Below, one piece after another: positions 1 through 8,385 of a DNA stretch of 35,700 nt. Under the pieces are notes generated by a model, which searched no databases, was not told the origin of the DNA, and saw only the letters and a list, made by a program, of their open reading frames with translations. The translations under genes were made by a program, and so were the position numbers. Every line of letters begins with the position of its first letter. Position 1 is the stretch's first letter. Origin of the DNA: Spirochaetales bacterium (GTDB taxonomy: Bacteria > Spirochaetota > Spirochaetia > SZUA-6 > RPPD01); NCBI GenBank assembly GCA_016934415.1, contig JAFGSW010000073.1, positions 1-35,700 of the forward strand. The letters are read 5' to 3'.

Positions 1-224
1 AGCTTCGCCTTCGCCATCGCCTTGTCCTGGGCCTCGGTCCAGTGGCCCACGGTCCGGAGCGAGTTCTGCTGCGTCGTGTCGGCGGCGATCGCGCGTTCGA
101 TGGCCGTGGCCAGCGCGGAGACGAGGTCGGGATCGATGCCGTCCCGCTCCTCCGTCTCCGCGTACTTCTGCGCGGATTTCAGGAGGGCGCGGGCGTCCTG
201 GACGGTCGATTCGAGTCTTTCCAT
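1..224 (-). CDS. Unrecognised helical protein, N-terminal part (paralogue of 30953-31648)
   Basis: The gene runs off the left edge, so only the first 74 residues are visible. ATG at 224 is preceded by a good ribosome site (GAAAGGAG, 231-240). The visible part aligns without gaps to the N-terminus of the complete protein at 30953-31648: 42 of the first 70 residues are identical, including QDA, ALLKSA, IERA and the TEAQDKAM block. It is alanine-rich and looks all-helical, with no signal peptide. I do not recognise the family and assign no function. A 21-bp tandem array lies just upstream, as it does for the paralogue. The codon usage looks like its neighbours and the conserved protein sequence argues for a real gene. 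Confidence 0.85.
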   Translation of the reverse strand, partial: MERLESTVQDARALLKSAQKYAETEERDGIDPDLVSALATAIERAIAADTTQQNSLRTVGHWTEAQDKAMAKAK

Positions 225-349
225 TTTCGGTTCTCCTTTCATTAATGAGAACGTGTTATTGATGACCGGGCATACGCCCGGAAAGAAGCCGGTCTCTTCC
301 GCTCCGCCGTCGGACGGCCTCCCGTCTTCAATATAAAGGCCGGGAGTCG

Positions 350-622
350 CAATGCCCGGACCGGAGCTTTCAATGCTCGCGTTGGAAAGTCCAATGCCCG
401 GGCTGAAACTTTCAATGCTCGGGCTGGAACATTCAATGTTCGCGCCGGCAAGTCCAATGCTCGGGCTGGAACATTCAATGCTCGCGCCGGCAAGTCCAAT
501 GCACGGGCTGGAACTTTCAATGCTCGCGTTGGAAAGTCCAATGCACGGGCTGGAACTTTCAATGCTCGCGTTGGAAAGTCCAATGCACGGGCTGGAACTT
601 TCAATGCTCGCGCCGGCAAGTC
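350..622. repeat. Tandem array 1: thirteen 21-bp units
   Basis: Thirteen contiguous units of exactly 21 bp each begin CAATG. Two unit types mostly alternate: one contains GGGCTGGAAC, the other ends GGAAAGTC or GGCAAGTC, so there is a 42-bp higher-order period from about 497 onward. Because the period is a multiple of three, the array is open on both strands (242-643 minus, 352-678 plus). The minus frame would encode heptads such as VPARALD and FPTRALK; it starts only at a TTG without a ribosome site but ends 18 bp before the ATG of the downstream gene. I favour a DNA-level element, with translation as a leader not excluded. Confidence 0.9.
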
Positions 623-644
623 CGTTTCGCCGGTCGAAAACAAA

Positions 645-1485
645 AATTTTCCGGCCGAAGTTCGTATCGCCTCACTGATCTTTTCTTCCGGGAAATCTCT
701 TCGCGAATTCCGGCCGCCCGCCGGGCCCGCGCCGGTGCACGACCGGCACGACCCATCGACCCTTTACCCCTTCTCTTTTCTTTTTTTATCTGTGTTATCA
801 GTTCCTATCAGTGTTATCAGTGGTTCCCTCAGCAAGAAAATCCCACGTAAAACACAGCCCGCGTCAGCGGACGACAATCCTCACTCCGCGCCGAAAGCGG
901 AGTCATGAGCGAACGCCGGGAGGGGCCGGGAGAAGGGGAGTGGATCGAGTTGTCGCGTCGAAACGACCGGGGTGAATCGAAGGTGCGCCCGGCGCTTTGC
1001 CGCGCGCGAAGGGTGGGGGGAATTCGATTGTTGTTTTTGAGATCCCGCCGACGTTTTCATTTGATGCGTCAGTTTCGCACCGGTGACGGGGAATTGTCAA
1101 GAACGCTAACGGACGCGAATTGATGAAAACAGCCTGCTGAGCCTGTCTGCAATTATGAAAACTTACCTTGTCACTTTTCCTTTCCTATCCGCGCTCATCC
1201 GCGTCCTATCCGTAGTTTTTCTTTCTCTTATCGGTGTCATCCAGAACAACTGAAGGTGGGCCTGTCCTGAGCGAGCGGAACATTTTGCCGGTGGCTCCCA
1301 AACCGCTTTCTCCGCGAGTCGAAGGGTGGTTCCCTCCCTTTTCCCGGTTTCCTGCCCTTCCTGGCTTCCTGTGAGGCTATTCTCCCTCCCTCATCCGCGT
1401 CCTATCCGTAGCCTCCCTTCTCCGTTCTTATCCGTTTTATCCGTGACCATCCGTGGTTCACTCTCTTTCGTGGGTGGGGCCGACC
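645..1485. other. Gene-poor stretch with dispersed CGGAT-type (R1) repeats
   Basis: No credible gene is seen in this 0.84-kb interval. It holds three copies of the dispersed R1 repeat in minus orientation. The first, at about 775-835, is the 'cctatcagtgttatcagt' variant. The second, at about 1180-1230, is the 'tccgcgtcctatccgtag' variant. The third, at about 1385-1465, ends in 'gaccatccgtggttc'. At 1258-1335 are words resembling the CCTGAGCG...TCGAAGGG dispersed element, and at 1350-1372 words resembling the TTCCTGG repeat found near 14837. Short open frames at 903-1123 lack ribosome sites and look like chance. Confidence 0.7.
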
Positions 1486-2733
1486 CTAATTAATCGAAAC
1501 CACCGTCCACTGCGCCGGGTCGCCGAATTCCTCCGGCAGGTCGCCGATGTTCCAGCCGGGGTAGGTCACCTCGATGAAATAATATTTCTTGCCGCTCAAG
1601 GTCTTGTACGTTCCCTTCGCGTTCAGGTTGATGCCGGCCATGGCGTGCTGGTAGGACTCGGAGAAATAGAGGACGAGGTCGTAGCCGAGCTGGCGCAGGA
1701 TCATGATGAGGAGCATGGACTTGGTGTCGCAGTCGCCCTTGTCGTACCAGGCGACCTCGTTCGGCGTGAAGTAGTCGAGGACGGCGGCGGCCTGCGACTT
1801 GTCTCCGACCACCTGGTAGGGCCGCTCGTAGGGAATGGCCTGCACGCACTTGATCACCTCCACCGCCAGCTCGTAGCCGGACCATCCCTTCTCCCCGGCT
1901 TTGGTCCGAAACCAATTCACCATCGACTGGACGCGGACGTAATTCCTGTCGTACATGTCCTGGAAAAATCGCGCCCAGAAGGTCTCGGTGTAGTGGGGAT
2001 CGGTCTCGGTGTCGACGCCGTAGTAGCCCCACGGGTCGCCGGAGGCGATGATCGCCTGGCCTTCCTTGACGGCGGCGTAGTAGTCGGGCGTGGCGAAGGT
2101 GAAGCTGCTCTCCAGGTCTCCCCAGCCGACCTTCATCGCGTACTCCTTCGATTTCTCCGAGGTCTCCGAAGTCTCCGCGGAAGCGGTCGAAGTCTTCGAA
2201 GACGCGGTGACGGTCGCCGACTGCGGTTCGACATTGTCCCGCGACTCCGCCTCGAGCGCCCCGGCGTCGAGCGTGAACGAGTCGAAGAAGGCCTTGATGT
2301 CGTCCCGGTTCTTTTTGTAGGTCGACTTGAGGCTCGAGCCCATGATCATGATGTAATACGAATCGGTATTGAAGACGATGAGGTCGGCGGAAAGCCGGGC
2401 GCCCTTCATGAGAAACTGGAAGCTGCCCCCCACGGCCCGGTAGCCCTTGTAGTCGATCGCCTGCCGCGCGCCCTTCAGGCGCAGCCGGTCGACGACCGCC
2501 TGGAGGAGCTCCTCGCTCGACAGCCCGGGCTCCGCCTCGAACACGCCGACGACCACGGCGGCGTCGTCGTCGGAGTTGGCGAACACGACCTGGGACGGGT
2601 CGCTCGCGTCGCTCGTCTCCCAGCCTGACGGCAGGGTGATGGAATAATGGAACTCCTTCGAGGCGTACTGCGCCGCGCCGGCCGCGACCGCGAGCGCCGC
2701 GAAGAAAATGACGAACAGTGCCGGCTTTTTCAT
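1486..2733 (-). CDS. Exported transglutaminase-like protein
   Basis: This is a 415-residue secreted protein. An N-terminal signal peptide (residues 1 to about 21, ending AAGAAQ) is followed by a domain resembling PsbP/DUF1795-type folds (about 25-155, with YSITLPSGW). A Ser/Thr/Glu-rich linker (about 160-198) leads to a C-terminal transglutaminase-like cysteine domain. The probable catalytic Cys335 lies in KGDCDTKS and His363 in YQHAMAG. Glu388 (FIEVTYPGW) sits where the family usually has Asp. I chose ATG 2733 over ATG 2739 because GGGGAGG is 7 nt upstream of it but almost touches the other. The gene follows the DUF350 gene by 37 bp on the same strand, so they are probably co-transcribed. 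Transglutaminase-like domains may be proteases or cross-linkers; the substrate is unknown. Confidence 0.8.
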   Translation of the reverse strand: MKKPALFVIFFAALAVAAGAAQYASKEFHYSITLPSGWETSDASDPSQVVFANSDDDAAVVVGVFEAEPGLSSEELLQAVVDRLRLKGARQAIDYKGYRAVGGSFQFLMKGARLSADLIVFNTDSYYIMIMGSSLKSTYKKNRDDIKAFFDSFTLDAGALEAESRDNVEPQSATVTASSKTSTASAETSETSEKSKEYAMKVGWGDLESSFTFATPDYYAAVKEGQAIIASGDPWGYYGVDTETDPHYTETFWARFFQDMYDRNYVRVQSMVNWFRTKAGEKGWSGYELAVEVIKCVQAIPYERPYQVVGDKSQAAAVLDYFTPNEVAWYDKGDCDTKSMLLIMILRQLGYDLVLYFSESYQHAMAGINLNAKGTYKTLSGKKYYFIEVTYPGWNIGDLPEEFGDPAQWTVVSIN

Positions 2734-2770
2734 ATCCATACCTCCCCGGAGACGGTGAAGACCGTGACGG

Positions 2771-3904
2771 CTATTTCATTTTCGGCAGCGGCGGAAGCTT
2801 CAGGCCCCCCGCTTCGGGCGACCGCAGCCCGGGCAAAACCCCGTGGGCGACGACGCCGACGCCGTGCGCGACGAGAATGACGATGGAGACGGTGAGCGCC
2901 GCCAGGATGAGCGCGATGGCCGCATTGTTCTTCTTCACCTCCTTCATCTCGTCCATGTCCCTGGTGAGGAACATGAACACCGCCTGCGCGGCCCGCGTCA
3001 GGAGAAGGGCGACCGCGCCCGCGACGATGAAGAACACGGGAATGAGGGCGATGGTGAGGAAGAAGTCGCCCCTGGCGGCGATTTCAACCGCGCCGCTCGC
3101 GGGGCTGTAGGCGACCAGATGATCGAGGGTTTCGTACAAGGGCTTGAGCGTCGCTTCGTTCACCAGGTACATGAGGCTGAAGAGGGACGACGCCGTATAG
3201 ATGGCGCTGGCGACGTTGTTTTTCTTGAGCTCGGCCGTTTCATTGATGGTGCCGGTCATGAGATCGCTCAAGCGGACGCCGAGGAAATAGACGAAGATAG
3301 CGCCGATAAAGGCGAGGGGCAGCTCGATGAGCCCTTGAATGAGGGCGTCGGGATTGCTGATGAACTTGTCGACCACCTCGGCATTGCCGGGGGTCGGCTG
3401 GGGCACGAAGGCCGCCAACAGGGTGGAGAGCGGTCCCATGCAGATGTACCCGGCGGAGAAGATGAAGGTGGCGAAGAGGATGCCGACCGCCAGGTTGCTC
3501 TTCTTGAGCTCCGCCATCTCGTCGATCCTGGCGGTGAGGCCGGTGTAGACGGAGATGCCGATCCAGAGGAGGAGGAGGGCGACGGCGCCGCTCGCGGCGT
3601 AGATGACGATGATGCGCAGGATGTCGACGACGACCTCCCCGCCCGCCGGGTTTTCATTCGCGAACAGGGTCGTCAGCGTCGTCATGGCGGGTTCGACCGA
3701 CTTGTTCACCATGATCACCAGGGCGAGGATGAAGGCGAGGAGCACCACGGCCACGGCCGCGTTCTTCTTCTTGAGCTCCTTCTGCTCGTCGAGGTTTTTC
3801 GTGAGGAGCATGAATATCTTCAGGCTGAAAAAGAACACCAGGAAGCCGGTGACGAGAGACAGAACGATCTCGATGCCGCCTTCCAAAATTTGCATGCCGT
3901 TCAT
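2771..3904 (-). CDS. Membrane protein with four DUF350-like modules
   Basis: The 377-residue protein is built from four similar modules. Each has a hydrophobic helix, a short loop with an acidic-basic signature, and a second hydrophobic helix, giving about eight membrane segments. The loop signatures are DEQKELKKKN, DEMAELKKSN, NETAELKKNN and DEMKEVKKNN, each followed by an A/V-rich helix. This matches the DUF350 (YjfL) pattern, but known YjfL-type proteins are about 130 residues with two modules, so this is a doubled version. The start is ATG 3904, with AAAGGGGGA just upstream; the longer frame to 4222 has no comparable site. The transglutaminase-like gene follows in the same direction. DUF350 function is not established, so no role is assigned. 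Confidence 0.85.
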   Translation of the reverse strand: MNGMQILEGGIEIVLSLVTGFLVFFFSLKIFMLLTKNLDEQKELKKKNAAVAVVLLAFILALVIMVNKSVEPAMTTLTTLFANENPAGGEVVVDILRIIVIYAASGAVALLLLWIGISVYTGLTARIDEMAELKKSNLAVGILFATFIFSAGYICMGPLSTLLAAFVPQPTPGNAEVVDKFISNPDALIQGLIELPLAFIGAIFVYFLGVRLSDLMTGTINETAELKKNNVASAIYTASSLFSLMYLVNEATLKPLYETLDHLVAYSPASGAVEIAARGDFFLTIALIPVFFIVAGAVALLLTRAAQAVFMFLTRDMDEMKEVKKNNAAIALILAALTVSIVILVAHGVGVVAHGVLPGLRSPEAGGLKLPPLPKMK

Positions 3905-4070
3905 GTGATCCCCCTTTTTGGCGCGGGAGGCGGGCCCCCGTAATATAGTATGAAGTATATGCAGGCGGAGGGGAAATGCAAGGCGGGCCGGGCTCATGGA
4001 CCGGGGAAGGGTGGTTCGCTTTTCCGGATGGCCTTCGCCGGTGTATATTGTAGCCACGAGGAGGCGGTGT

Positions 4071-5075
4071 ATGGCGAAGATCAGGTTCGGCGTGCTCGGG
4101 GTGTCCGGGCATTTCATCCGGCGGGTGGCGGCGCCGTGCCGCGGGTCGGCCCTCCTCGAGTTCGGCGCGATCGCCTCGCGCGAACGGGCGCGCGCGGAGG
4201 AGGCGGCCCGGCGTCTGGGCATCCCGCACGCCTTCGGCGATTATGAAACCCTCGTCCGTTCGCCAGAGGTGGACGCGGTCTACATCCCCCTGCCCAACCA
4301 CCTGCACCTGGAGTGGATCAAGCGCGCCGCGGACGCGGGCAAGCCCGTGCTCTGCGAAAAGCCGATCGCCCTCAATGCCTCCGAAGCCGCGGAGGCCGCG
4401 GAATACGCAAAGAAGAAGAACGCGATATTAATGGAAGCCTTCATGTACAAGTTCCACCCGCAATGGCTGCACGCGCGCGAGCTGGTGCGCGCCGGCGAAA
4501 TCGGGGAGGCGCACGCCGTCCATACCCACTTCTCCTACAACAATTCCGATCCGAAAAACATCCGCAACATCAAGGCCGCGGGCGGCGGAGGCCTGCTCGA
4601 CATCGGCTGTTACGCCGTGTCCGCCGCCCGCTTCCTCCTCGACCGCGAGCCCGTCCGCGTCGCGGCCCGCATCGACTATGACCCGGAGTTCAAGACGGAC
4701 ACCCTGGCCTCGGGCCTGCTCGAGTTCGGCGCGGGCGCGGGAGGCCGGCCGGTCGTCTCGACCTTCACGGTCGGCACGCGCTCGTTCCCGTATCAGCGCG
4801 TCACCGTCGCGGGCTCGGGCGGCACCATCGAATTTAGCGTGCCGTTCAATGCCTTCGGCGACGTCCCCTCGGAGGTCTTCATCGTCACGGGCGTGGGCCG
4901 GCGCGTCTACAGGACCGAAGCCGTGGACCAGTACCGCCTGCTCTTCGAGGCCTTCGCCGAAGCGGTGCGGGACGGGAAGCCCGCGCCGGTCGACCCCGGA
5001 GACGCGGTCGCCAACATGAAAGTCCTCGACGCGCTCTTCAGGGCCGGCGCATCGGGCGCGTGGGAGAAGGTGTAG
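4071..5075 (+). CDS. Gfo/Idh/MocA-family NAD(P)-dependent oxidoreductase
   Basis: The 334-residue cytoplasmic protein has an N-terminal Rossmann domain (GVLGVSGHF near residue 7), the family signature CEKPIAL with the probable catalytic Lys97, and MEAFMYKFHPQ just after it. The C-terminal alpha/beta domain contains the substrate-side GGGGLLDIGCYAV stretch. The length is normal. The segment around EAFMYKFHP is typical of the subgroup related to sugar and dihydrodiol dehydrogenases, but the substrate cannot be read from sequence. ATG 4071 is preceded by GAGGAGG. It is divergent from the DUF350 operon; the 166-bp gap between 3905 and 4070 should hold both promoters. Confidence 0.9.
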   Translation: MAKIRFGVLGVSGHFIRRVAAPCRGSALLEFGAIASRERARAEEAARRLGIPHAFGDYETLVRSPEVDAVYIPLPNHLHLEWIKRAADAGKPVLCEKPIALNASEAAEAAEYAKKKNAILMEAFMYKFHPQWLHARELVRAGEIGEAHAVHTHFSYNNSDPKNIRNIKAAGGGGLLDIGCYAVSAARFLLDREPVRVAARIDYDPEFKTDTLASGLLEFGAGAGGRPVVSTFTVGTRSFPYQRVTVAGSGGTIEFSVPFNAFGDVPSEVFIVTGVGRRVYRTEAVDQYRLLFEAFAEAVRDGKPAPVDPGDAVANMKVLDALFRAGASGAWEKV

Positions 5076-5080
5076 CGGGA

Positions 5081-5107
5081 TGTTGAAAAAGTTGAGCTTT
5101 TTCAACA
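5081..5107. terminator. GTTGAAAAA hairpin between convergent genes
   Basis: A perfect 11-bp inverted repeat (TGTTGAAAAAG / CTTTTTCAACA) with a 5-nt loop lies 5 bp after the oxidoreductase stop and before the convergent lipoprotein gene. The A- and T-rich stem could terminate transcription from both sides. The same palindrome family recurs at 13011-13042, so it may be a dispersed repeat used as a terminator. Confidence 0.6.
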
Positions 5108-5130
5108 GCAGGGTTATCTGATGCTTGTCC

Positions 5131-5466
5131 TTACTTCTCCCGCCCCCTCGTCCCTTCGGCGTCCGGAGCGTCCGTACCGGGCACGGAGCCCTGCGTTTTC
5201 GGATCGGCCTTGATCCCGGTGCGGATGACGTTGAGGAGATTCATCTCGTTGTACACGAGAATCACGATCTCGTTGTTCTCCAGGTCGATGACCGTCTGGT
5301 ACATGGCGCGGGCATTGCAGGACTGCGCCACGACGCGGACGTTTCCGGGCAGGTTGACATTGGTCGGGACCTGGACGACCGTCTGCTGGGTGGCGCAGGA
5401 AAATACGCCAAGCGAAAGCAACGCGGCCAATCCGGCCGCCGGGATGATCAACGTCGCCTTTCTCAT
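5131..5466 (-). CDS. Small lipoprotein of unknown function
   Basis: The 111-residue precursor has a lysine/arginine start, a hydrophobic stretch and a Cys at residue 24 (LSLGVFSCATQQ), a loose lipobox of the kind common in spirochaetes. The mature part contains a short valine-rich beta region and the segment ENNEIVILVYNEMN, and ends in a polar, probably disordered tail. The ATG at 5466 has a strong AAGGAGGA site. I do not recognise a family. It stands alone, convergent with the oxidoreductase. Confidence 0.75.
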   Translation of the reverse strand: MRKATLIIPAAGLAALLSLGVFSCATQQTVVQVPTNVNLPGNVRVVAQSCNARAMYQTVIDLENNEIVILVYNEMNLLNVIRTGIKADPKTQGSVPGTDAPDAEGTRGREK

Positions 5467-5780
5467 CGGGTTTTCCTCCTTATGTTTTCATCGGACTCAT
5501 TCCGTCGACGTAACGATAAAATCGTGATTCCTCACAGTCGGACACCGGCCGGTCCGGCCACCCATATCCCGACGGCCGCCGGAATAACGATCCAGACGGC
5601 GATGAAGAAGGCCGGCGCCGCCCATGTGGCCTGGTTGTCGGCGGTCTCGGTCTTCGCCCGTTCCCGGCATTCGTCGACCGGAAGCAAGCGTAGCACAGCC
5701 GCCTTCCGCGCGCAAGGGAAACGGCGGGCCCGGAAAAAATTTGACATTCGCGTGCATTTCACCATAATTAATATTCGATC
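5467..5780. other. Intergenic region between divergent genes
   Basis: This 314-bp gap separates the small lipoprotein from the HD-GYP gene. The minus-strand frame 5532-5765 ends in a plausible single membrane helix (FFIAVWIVIPAAVGIWV), but it has no ribosome site and overlaps the downstream gene's promoter, so I do not call it. The right end carries the promoter listed separately. Confidence 0.5.
5741..5768 (+). promoter_or_regulatory. Sigma-70-type promoter for the HD-GYP gene
   Basis: A perfect -35 box TTGACA (5741-5746) and a -10 box CATAAT (5763-5768, five of six consensus bases) are 16 bp apart. Transcription should start near 5775, only about 6 nt before the ATG at 5781, and no Shine-Dalgarno sequence is visible. 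The message is therefore predicted to be nearly leaderless. Confidence 0.6.
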
Positions 5781-7352
5781 ATGAGGGCCTCAGAATTTAT
5801 TGATTCCTTCAGCGCGCTTGTCGCGCGCCTCGACTCCGTTCCGACGACCGGGCGCAAGCTTCAGACGCTGACCGAGTGGCTGGTCGCCGTCCATGGGCTT
5901 GGGCACGCGCTCCTGGTCGATTTCCGGGCCGGAACGGTCATTACTTCCGGCCGGGCCGCCGCGGCCGCGGTTGAATCCGAACGCCTTCTGACGCTCGCCG
6001 GGGCCCTGCCCGCGGCGGAGGCGCTTCTCCCCGGCAAAACCGAGAGCACCGCGGCGCTCGACCCGTTCCTCAACGGGTCGAGGGAATTCGTGCACTTCCC
6101 CCTCCAGGCGCCGGACGGCCGCACCCTCGGATCGCTCCTCCTCGTCGCCAAGTCGCCGGTTGACTATTTCAACGGGCATAAGAACGAAATCCGGCTGGTG
6201 GCGGCGAAATTGCGCGATCTGCTGTACATCGAGGAGCTGGCCGCGCCGCCGAAACCGGACTGCCCGCCGAAACCCGCGCCGCTCGCCGTTTCGAAGCCCG
6301 TCCGGGACGAGATCGCCATGATGAAAAATTTCATCAATCTCATGAACTTTCCCATGTTCATCATGGGCCTGGACGGGGAGATGATCGCCGTCAATCACAG
6401 CCTGCTCCTCAAGCTCAAATTCGAGAGCCAGACCGAGTTCGTCCGGCGCTGCGAGATCTTCCGCGATGTCTTCCTGCGCGGCGAGCTCCTGAAGCAGCTG
6501 GCCCGCGACGGCGGGATCCGGGGGAAGCGCTGCAGCCTCGTCGATTCGGGATGCGAGCGGGTGACCTTGAGCCTGACGGCCGTCCGCCTCGATTCGGCCG
6601 TCGTCGGTTCGCTTTTCGACGTGAGCGAATTCGTCCGCGTGACCGAGGATCTGCGCGAATCCCTGAAGATGCAGGAGTTCCTGAACGACAAGCTCATCAG
6701 CGCCAACCTGCTCCTCCACAAGACCAAGTCCTCCACCATCCGCTCGCTCGCCCGGTTGGCGGAATTCCGCGACATCGGCACCGGCGACCACCTCAAGCGC
6801 ATCTGCGAGTACTCCCGGCTCATCGCCCAGGAAATCCTCCGCCGCCAGCCGTACGCCGACTACAAAATGCGGCCCGAGTTTCCTGACGAGATCTTCCTGG
6901 CGAGCATGCTCCACGATATCGGCAAGGTCGCCATTCCCGACACCATCCTCCTCAAGAGCGAACGGCTCACCGAGGACGAGTGGGCGATCATGAAGAAGCA
7001 CACCCTCTACGGGTGGGAGATCCTGAACCAGGCCGATTGCGAGCTCGGGGAGCAGTCCTTTCTGACCCTCGCCAGCCACATCGCCCTCAACCACCACGAG
7101 CGCTGGGACGGGAGCGGCTACCCGAACGGGATATTGAGCGAGGGCATCCCGCACTGCGCCCGCATCAGCGCGGTGGCGGACGTCTACGACGCGCTCACCT
7201 CGGCGCGCCCGTACAAGACCCCCTGGCACCACGAAGACGCCGTCGCCGAGATCAAGGCCAAGGCCGGCGTCCATTTCGACCCCGTCATCGTCGACATGCT
7301 CGTCGGCGTCGAAAAAAAAGTGCTCGACATCCACCGCCTCTTCCCGAAATAA
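5781..7352 (+). CDS. HD-GYP domain protein, probable c-di-GMP phosphodiesterase
   Basis: The 523-residue protein probably degrades cyclic di-GMP. Residues 1 to about 150 look like a GAF-type sensor, about 175-285 like a PAS domain (FPMFIMGLDGEMIAVNHS), followed by a short coiled linker. The C-terminal HD-GYP domain (about 320-515) has the complete signature: MLHDIGK with His378, the HHERWDGSGYP block from about residue 437, and DVYDALTSARPYK. No membrane segment is visible, so it is cytoplasmic. The ATG lies almost at the predicted transcription start. Era begins 7 bp after the stop, so the two are likely co-transcribed. A PilZ protein lies about 1 kb downstream on the other strand. The enzyme class is secure; the signal sensed is unknown. 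Confidence 0.9.
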   Translation: MRASEFIDSFSALVARLDSVPTTGRKLQTLTEWLVAVHGLGHALLVDFRAGTVITSGRAAAAAVESERLLTLAGALPAAEALLPGKTESTAALDPFLNGSREFVHFPLQAPDGRTLGSLLLVAKSPVDYFNGHKNEIRLVAAKLRDLLYIEELAAPPKPDCPPKPAPLAVSKPVRDEIAMMKNFINLMNFPMFIMGLDGEMIAVNHSLLLKLKFESQTEFVRRCEIFRDVFLRGELLKQLARDGGIRGKRCSLVDSGCERVTLSLTAVRLDSAVVGSLFDVSEFVRVTEDLRESLKMQEFLNDKLISANLLLHKTKSSTIRSLARLAEFRDIGTGDHLKRICEYSRLIAQEILRRQPYADYKMRPEFPDEIFLASMLHDIGKVAIPDTILLKSERLTEDEWAIMKKHTLYGWEILNQADCELGEQSFLTLASHIALNHHERWDGSGYPNGILSEGIPHCARISAVADVYDALTSARPYKTPWHHEDAVAEIKAKAGVHFDPVIVDMLVGVEKKVLDIHRLFPK

Positions 7353-7359
7353 TCGGGGC

Positions 7360-8235
7360 ATGAAGTCAGCCACCGTCTCCCTCGTCGGCCGGCCCTCGAG
7401 CGGCAAGTCCTCCCTCGTCAATGCGCTCTGCGGCGGGAAGGTCTCGATCGTCTCGCCGGTGCCCCAGACGACCCGCAACCGCGTCCGCGGGATCCTGACC
7501 GAGGAGCGCGGCCAGCTCGTTTTCCTCGATACGCCGGGGTTCCATCTCTCCGAAAAGAAAATCAACCTTCGCCTGCAGGGCGTCGTCCGGGAGTCGCTCG
7601 GCGAATCGGACCTGTCGCTCTACGTGGTCGACGTTTCCCGGCCCGAGGGCGAGGAGGAGCGGGCGGTGCGCGCCCTGCTCGCGCATCATGTTGCGCGGCT
7701 CGTGCTGGCATTGAACAAGATCGACCTCGCCGCCGACCGCGGGGCGGCCGCCCTGGCCGCCGCGCGGTCGGCCTTCCCGGGAGCGGGCGCGGCCGCGGTG
7801 TCGGCCCTTTCGGGCGAAGGCCGGGAGGCGCTCCTGGCGGCCCTCTTCGCCGCGGCGCCGGAGGGCGATCTTATGTACCCGCCCGAGTACTATACCGACC
7901 AGGATCCCGGCTTCCGGATCGCGGAGCTCGTGCGCGAGCAGGTCATACTCCGTACGGCCGAGGAAATCCCCCACGCGGTCTACGTCGAGATCGCCGACCT
8001 CGAGATGCGCGAGGAGGGCCGCGAGTTGTGGGCGCGCGGCTTCATCTGCGTGGAGCGCGAGTCGCAGAAGGGCATCGTCATCGGGCGGAAGGGTGAGAAG
8101 ATCAGGGACATCGTGAGCAAGGCGCAGGCGGCGGCGAACGGGCTTTTCCCCTACCGGGTCACTCTCGATTTCAGGGTGAAGGTGAGGCCGCGTTGGCGCC
8201 GTGACGATTTGCTGCTGCGCAAGCTGATAAATTGA
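7360..8235 (+). CDS. era: GTPase Era
   Basis: Era is an essential GTPase that binds 16S rRNA during 30S subunit assembly. The 291-residue protein has the GTPase motifs G1 GRPSSGKSS, G3 DTPG, G4 NKID and G5 SALSG. The C-terminal KH RNA-binding domain carries GIVIGRKGEKIRDI and the family-typical RPRWRRDD near the end. The length is usual for Era. The ATG follows the HD-GYP stop by 7 bp with only a weak GGGG site, suggesting dependence on upstream translation. No frame damage is seen. Confidence 0.95.
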   Translation: MKSATVSLVGRPSSGKSSLVNALCGGKVSIVSPVPQTTRNRVRGILTEERGQLVFLDTPGFHLSEKKINLRLQGVVRESLGESDLSLYVVDVSRPEGEEERAVRALLAHHVARLVLALNKIDLAADRGAAALAAARSAFPGAGAAAVSALSGEGREALLAALFAAAPEGDLMYPPEYYTDQDPGFRIAELVREQVILRTAEEIPHAVYVEIADLEMREEGRELWARGFICVERESQKGIVIGRKGEKIRDIVSKAQAAANGLFPYRVTLDFRVKVRPRWRRDDLLLRKLIN

Positions 8236-8385
8236 CGGGCGTTTCCGGCTGCGCGACGGCGCCGCCGCGCGGAGACGATTCCATGAGTTAAAAAATCACC
8301 CCGGGCACGCCCGCCCTGCGCTTGCCGAAAGGTCGAAGGGCGGCGCCTTATATGGGTTTTTCAGCACTCTGTATTCCCGGAACAG

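Noticed and set aside
5532..5765. Small membrane protein on the minus strand
   Set aside because: One hydrophobic stretch only, no ribosome site, and it covers the HD-GYP promoter.
5790..7565. 591-residue minus-strand frame
   Set aside because: It is antisense to the HD-GYP and Era genes, whose motifs are complete; it reflects GC-rich codon bias.
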